Assembly: GCA_030836725.1 (NCBI GenBank)
Contig: JAUPLV010000082.1
Span: 1-9,409, forward strand
From: Pseudomonadota bacterium
GTDB lineage: Bacteria > Pseudomonadota > Gammaproteobacteria > Burkholderiales > Thiobacillaceae
Direction: 5' to 3'
Length of the DNA stretch: 9,409 nucleotides
Shown here: positions 6,040 to 9,409 of the stretch, in pieces
Numbering within the stretch: position 1 is the first letter of the stretch
Layout of the letters: every line of letters starts with the position of its first letter
Program-made: the position numbers and the translations under genes
Notes under the pieces: generated by a model
Database searches by the model: none
What the model saw: the letters and a program-made list of their open reading frames with translations, nothing else
What the model was told of the DNA's origin: nothing

Positions 6040-7052
6040 TCGACCTTTCCACCGATTACCTTGGCCTCAAGCTGAAGAACCCGCTGGTGCCCTCGGCCTC
6101 GCCGTTATCGAAAAATCTCGACATGGCGCTGCGGCTGGAGGATGCGGGCGCCGGCGCATTGGTGATGTACTCGCTGTTCGAGGAGGAACTGCGCAGGGAA
6201 GACGCGATGCTGGACCGCTTCCTGCTGCATTCCGGCCTCGGGCACGGAGAATCTGACGGCGGCTTTCTGCCCGATGACGGCCAGTTCCAGGGGGGCCTCG
6301 AACGCTACCTGACGCATCTTCAGCAACTCAAGCAGCGCCTGGAAATTCCTGTCGTGGCGAGTCTCAATGGCGTCACCTCGTCCGGATGGGTGGAGCTTGG
6401 CCGCGCGCTGGAGCAGGCCGGTGCCGACGCGCTGGAACTCAACGTCTATCACGTCGCCGCCAATGCCCGGCATTCCGGCGAGAACGTCGAGGCGCGCTAC
6501 CTCAGCCTGCTCCTCGAATTGCGCCGGGTGGTGAAACTTCCCATCGTGATGAAACTGTCGCCCTTCTTTTCATCGCTGCCGAATTTTGTGCGGCAACTCG
6601 AGCATGCCGGCGCACAGGGCGTCGCCCTGTTCAACCGCTTCTACCAGCCGGACATCGACCTCGACCAACTGCGCATGACCGACCAGCTGCATCTGTCCAC
6701 CGCCGAAGAAGCGCTGCTGCGCATCCGCTGGATCGCCATCCTGCATGGCCGCACCCGGCTCACCCTTGCCGCCACCGGCGGCGTTCAGAGCGAGAGCGAG
6801 GCGCTCAAGCTTCTGCTGGCCGGCGCCGACGTCGTGCACCTCGCGTCCTGCCTGCTGCTGCACGGCCCCGACAAGCTGACGCGGATCCTGGCGGCCATGC
6901 AGAACTGGATGCAGGAGAAGGAATACGAATCGGTCGCCCAGATGAAAGGCAGCATGAGCCAGAAAAACCTGCCCGACCCCAACATCGTCACGCGCGCAAG
7001 CTATCTGCGCGTGCTCGACAGTTATTCGCCGCAGACAGGGGTGTGGTCGTAG
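6036..7052 (+). CDS. Dihydroorotate dehydrogenase-like flavoprotein, coupled to nifJ
   Basis: A 338-residue (beta/alpha)8-barrel protein of the dihydroorotate dehydrogenase-like family often found beside nifJ. Seen: KNPLVPSASPLS (14-25) at the FMN phosphate-side start; VASLNG (107-112); ELNVYH (134-139); KLSPFF (173-178), whose Lys173 matches the FMN-contacting lysine of class 1 enzymes; FNRF (199-202); and the FMN-phosphate-binding turn ATGGVQS (246-252). True class 1A enzymes carry a catalytic Cys in a NLSCPN-type motif, and other classes use Ser. Here the corresponding stretch is NVYHVAAN, with neither at that site, so orotate synthesis is doubtful. FMN binding is likely; substrate and redox partner are unknown. 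The 4-base ATGA overlap and good ribosome site imply translation coupled to nifJ, so a role linked to PFOR electron flow or its protection is reasonable but unproven. No signal peptide or membrane segment is seen, so it should be cytosolic. No pyrimidine gene lies nearby in the window. Confidence 0.85.
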   Translation: MIDLSTDYLGLKLKNPLVPSASPLSKNLDMALRLEDAGAGALVMYSLFEEELRREDAMLDRFLLHSGLGHGESDGGFLPDDGQFQGGLERYLTHLQQLKQRLEIPVVASLNGVTSSGWVELGRALEQAGADALELNVYHVAANARHSGENVEARYLSLLLELRRVVKLPIVMKLSPFFSSLPNFVRQLEHAGAQGVALFNRFYQPDIDLDQLRMTDQLHLSTAEEALLRIRWIAILHGRTRLTLAATGGVQSESEALKLLLAGADVVHLASCLLLHGPDKLTRILAAMQNWMQEKEYESVAQMKGSMSQKNLPDPNIVTRASYLRVLDSYSPQTGVWS

Positions 7053-7066
7053 GGTGCGGCGCACCC
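7052..7066. terminator. Small inverted repeat between convergent genes
   Basis: GGGTGC (7052-7057) and GCACCC (7061-7066) form a 6-bp stem with a GGC loop, right at the stop of the DHOD-like gene and 31 bases beyond the stop of the convergent gene. Its place in the 44-base gap between convergent genes suits a bidirectional terminator, but neither strand has a T-run after it, so the call is weak. Confidence 0.25.
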
Positions 7067-7096
7067 GATCCGGCCCTCGGCGCGAGAAGTCTTGAG

Positions 7097-9376
7097 CTAT
7101 TCGGTCGCGGTCGGGATGGCGCGCTCCTCGGAGAAAAGCAGACCGCCCCCGGTCACGGTCCACAGCCGCCATTTCCACGGCCACCCCTCGGGGCAGGCCT
7201 TGCCGGCGTCGACGTAATACTTCGGCGTTCCCTGCGGCTCGCGCATATGCACGGCAAGCTGGATGTCGTCGTGTACGGCGCCGTTGAGATCGCGTGAGCG
7301 GCAGGCAATCTCGGCCACCTCCGCCACGACGTTGCGCGAAGGGCTGGGCTCCCAGATCAGAAATCCGCTACGTTGTTTGACGTCGTTCGACGGGACGTAT
7401 TCATGGGGTTCCCTGGGGGTGGCCGCTTGAGGAACCGCGCTGTCCTGGCTCCGGTTCAGCATGATCTGCTCGAACCGAAGGGCGCTTGCTCCGATGGATT
7501 CGCGCGACTCCGCCGACTCGCTGACGGAGAGCAGGCGCCACTTCTCGTCCTCCCGGCGCATCGCCAGGTTCAGTTCCCTTCGGCCGAGCGTTTGCTCGGA
7601 CTCGAAGTTGATGACAACCCGGGCAAAGGCCAGATTCTGCGATCCCCAGGCGCCGCAGAAGTGCGATGATTCGATCCGGACCGGGCCATGCATGTCCATC
7701 GGCGCGTGTTCGAGGCGCATTGGGCCGGCAGCTGAACGGGCACGGCGTTCCCCGGTATCGCCCTTGACGATGGCCGTGGCTGTGTCGACCGACCATTGCT
7801 CCAGCTCAAACCTGAGGTATGGCGAGGTCGCTTCGGCCAGGGTTCGGTCCCTGCATTCACGATCGCCCAGCGCCAGTTTGCGGGCCAGCGCGTGGTTCTG
7901 CCCTGTGCGGTCAATGAAGGCGGACCGGCCCATGCCGCGGTAGGAAAAATTGCCGACGACCTTAGCCAGCCGCGCCTCGATTCCCGGCTCACGGGACAAC
8001 GCCCCGATCAACCCGGCGTCGGCGCTCGCCAGAATGTCCGGGCCGCGCTGCGCTGCGCGTGCCTGGCGGATTTCATCGACCACGGCATCGGCGGCGTGAA
8101 AACTGACCGTGTAGTGGCCGCGCAGCATCAGGATCGGCCCGCCGACAGTGTGGCCCAGGCCGCCGAGGTATTTTGCCCGTTCCGCTGGCGGAACGTCGAT
8201 GGCCCAGATGCGTAATATCCCTGCGGGGGCCAGCGGCTTCTTCAGCGCTGACGGCACGGCCTCGGCATCGAGCAGCATGCCCCGCGCGATGAATCCCGGG
8301 ATGAAATAGGGCGTCATCAGCAGGCCCCAGCCGAGGATGATCAGCCCGACGATGATGCCGACCCCGGCCAGCCTCGACGGTCCGAGCTTGCCGACGTTCC
8401 AGGCCAGCCCGATCAGGAATCCGAGCAGAAAACCCAGAGGCGCCAGGATGAAGCCGAGCAAGGGCGCCAGATTCGATGAGGGCTGGTAATGCGGGTAGAT
8501 AAAAAAGCCTGCGACGAAAGCGATCCCGCCGAACACGATGCCTGCGACCGAAGCGTTGACCAGCCATCCGCCCATTCCCATGCGCTGTCGCGGCACCGGC
8601 GCGGGTTCCGGCGTCATGGAATCGGCCGCCAGCAGGCGATAAGCCATCGACAGTGCCGAGGCGAGAACGGCGGTGGCGAGAAAAGCCAGGAAATAGCCAG
8701 CGAACGTCAGCAGGTAGAACAGCGCCTGCCCCGATGCCGTTCCGGAATTCGCGAACCGGGAGGCGAGCATCAGGGCGGCGGTGCTGAAAAGCCCGCTCGG
8801 CCCCCAGGCGAGAAGGATCAAAACAAAAAGCGGCCAGCCAAAGCCACGAGTCCGCTCCCAGCCTTGCTGAAAGCCCAGGCGTCGATCAATCGCCGCCGCC
8901 GGGAAACACAGGGCGAGACGGGCATAAATCAGCAGGACAGGGGCCAGCAACGGCAGCGATATGAGCCAGACCACAGCCTGAAACCAGGGGCTTTGCAGAT
9001 CGACCACGATGCCGGAGGCGTAAAAGCTGAAGTAGCCGGCGCCGATGAAGATCGGCGCAGTCAGCAGGCCGATGCCGAGCAACGAAAAGAAGTAACGCCG
9101 CTGGGGGCGGCCAAAAAGATAGACGCTGCGCAGCCGCACCGCTTGGTCCGGCAGGAGCTGATGCCGATGCCAGGCGACCGCGAACTGGGTTGCCGCCAGC
9201 AGCGCCAGAAGATGGATGCCAGCCCCGGCTGCATTGCCCGCCGTGTCGCGGGAATAAATCAGGACGCCGATCGCCGTCAGGACGAACACGGCGGGAACGC
9301 TCAGCCAGGCAAACTTCAGGCGTTCGCGCCAGACAAAAACGTAGGCGCCTGTGATCGTTGCCGCGACGTCAAACAT
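7097..9376 (-). CDS. Large polytopic membrane protein of unknown function
   Basis: I do not recognise a named family for the whole 759-residue protein. The N-terminal half is strongly hydrophobic, with about nine likely transmembrane segments near residues 23-41, 53-69, 95-119, 132-157, 181-205, 217-249, 271-294, 303-327 and 337-362. The first six resemble the YciC-like or glycerophosphodiester-phosphodiesterase-membrane-domain type seen in many proteobacterial inner-membrane proteins, including the ALCFPAAAIDRRLGFQQGWERTRG-like signature before segment 5. A linker (PEPAPVPRQR) precedes segments 7-9. Residues from about 365 on are soluble, without recognisable motifs; only two Cys pairs of unknown meaning and several Trp-rich patches stand out. 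The ATG at 9376-9374 has a GGGGAGG just upstream. The gene is convergent with the nifJ unit and unlikely to share its regulation. Its function, and whether the soluble half is cytoplasmic or periplasmic, cannot be decided from the sequence. Confidence 0.8.
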   Translation of the reverse strand: MFDVAATITGAYVFVWRERLKFAWLSVPAVFVLTAIGVLIYSRDTAGNAAGAGIHLLALLAATQFAVAWHRHQLLPDQAVRLRSVYLFGRPQRRYFFSLLGIGLLTAPIFIGAGYFSFYASGIVVDLQSPWFQAVVWLISLPLLAPVLLIYARLALCFPAAAIDRRLGFQQGWERTRGFGWPLFVLILLAWGPSGLFSTAALMLASRFANSGTASGQALFYLLTFAGYFLAFLATAVLASALSMAYRLLAADSMTPEPAPVPRQRMGMGGWLVNASVAGIVFGGIAFVAGFFIYPHYQPSSNLAPLLGFILAPLGFLLGFLIGLAWNVGKLGPSRLAGVGIIVGLIILGWGLLMTPYFIPGFIARGMLLDAEAVPSALKKPLAPAGILRIWAIDVPPAERAKYLGGLGHTVGGPILMLRGHYTVSFHAADAVVDEIRQARAAQRGPDILASADAGLIGALSREPGIEARLAKVVGNFSYRGMGRSAFIDRTGQNHALARKLALGDRECRDRTLAEATSPYLRFELEQWSVDTATAIVKGDTGERRARSAAGPMRLEHAPMDMHGPVRIESSHFCGAWGSQNLAFARVVINFESEQTLGRRELNLAMRREDEKWRLLSVSESAESRESIGASALRFEQIMLNRSQDSAVPQAATPREPHEYVPSNDVKQRSGFLIWEPSPSRNVVAEVAEIACRSRDLNGAVHDDIQLAVHMREPQGTPKYYVDAGKACPEGWPWKWRLWTVTGGGLLFSEERAIPTATE

Positions 9377-9379
9377 AAT

Positions 9380-9386
9380 CCTCCCC
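9380..9386 (-). promoter_or_regulatory. Ribosome binding site for the membrane protein gene
   Basis: On the minus strand GGGGAGG (9386 to 9380) is followed by ATT and then the ATG at 9376. The spacing is short, but the match to the Shine-Dalgarno core is strong and supports this start. The remaining bases to the window edge (9387-9409) are too few to call a promoter. Confidence 0.55.
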
Positions 9387-9409
9387 AGGATGGTTCAGGA
9401 TATGTCATC

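Overview
The window reads as part of the genome of a high-GC, dsr-type sulfur-oxidizing proteobacterium. A betaproteobacterium of the Thiobacillus/Sulfuritalea/Sideroxydans kind is my best guess, but it rests on gene content and order and was not tested by any search. The clues are the tail of a DsrN-like cobyrinate a,c-diamide synthase followed at once by a cysteine-free A-type scaffold protein (DsrR). Both normally sit at the 3' end of the reverse dissimilatory sulfite reductase operon.

Layout, left to right. (1) Positions 1-1950, plus strand: 3' end of dsrN, dsrR, and cysG (bifunctional siroheme synthase), with gaps of 19 and 5 bases, so very likely one transcript. Together they form a cofactor module. 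CysG turns uroporphyrinogen III into siroheme, DsrN is expected to amidate it for the DsrAB sulfite reductase, and DsrR is a non-canonical IscA-like factor tied to dsr expression. (2) Positions 1951-2229: a 279-base gap with an imperfect inverted repeat and a possible weak promoter. (3) Positions 2230-7052, plus strand: nifJ (single-chain pyruvate:ferredoxin/flavodoxin oxidoreductase, 1269 aa), translationally coupled through an ATGA overlap to a dihydroorotate-dehydrogenase-like flavoprotein. (4) Positions 7097-9376, minus strand and convergent: a large membrane protein of unknown function with about nine predicted transmembrane segments.

The most unusual feature is inside nifJ. The gene carries three different palindromic elements, all translated without breaking the frame. 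One is a hairpin near the start codon, inside what looks like a 57-bp in-frame insertion flanked by a short direct repeat. The second is a 122-bp nested palindrome with perfect 24-bp arms. The third is a short hairpin just beyond it. The second and third lie in what appears to be the linker between structural domains II and III. Together they roughly account for the protein being longer than ordinary PFORs. They resemble intergenic palindromic repeats that have invaded a coding sequence, comparable in kind to the protein-coding palindromic elements of Rickettsia.
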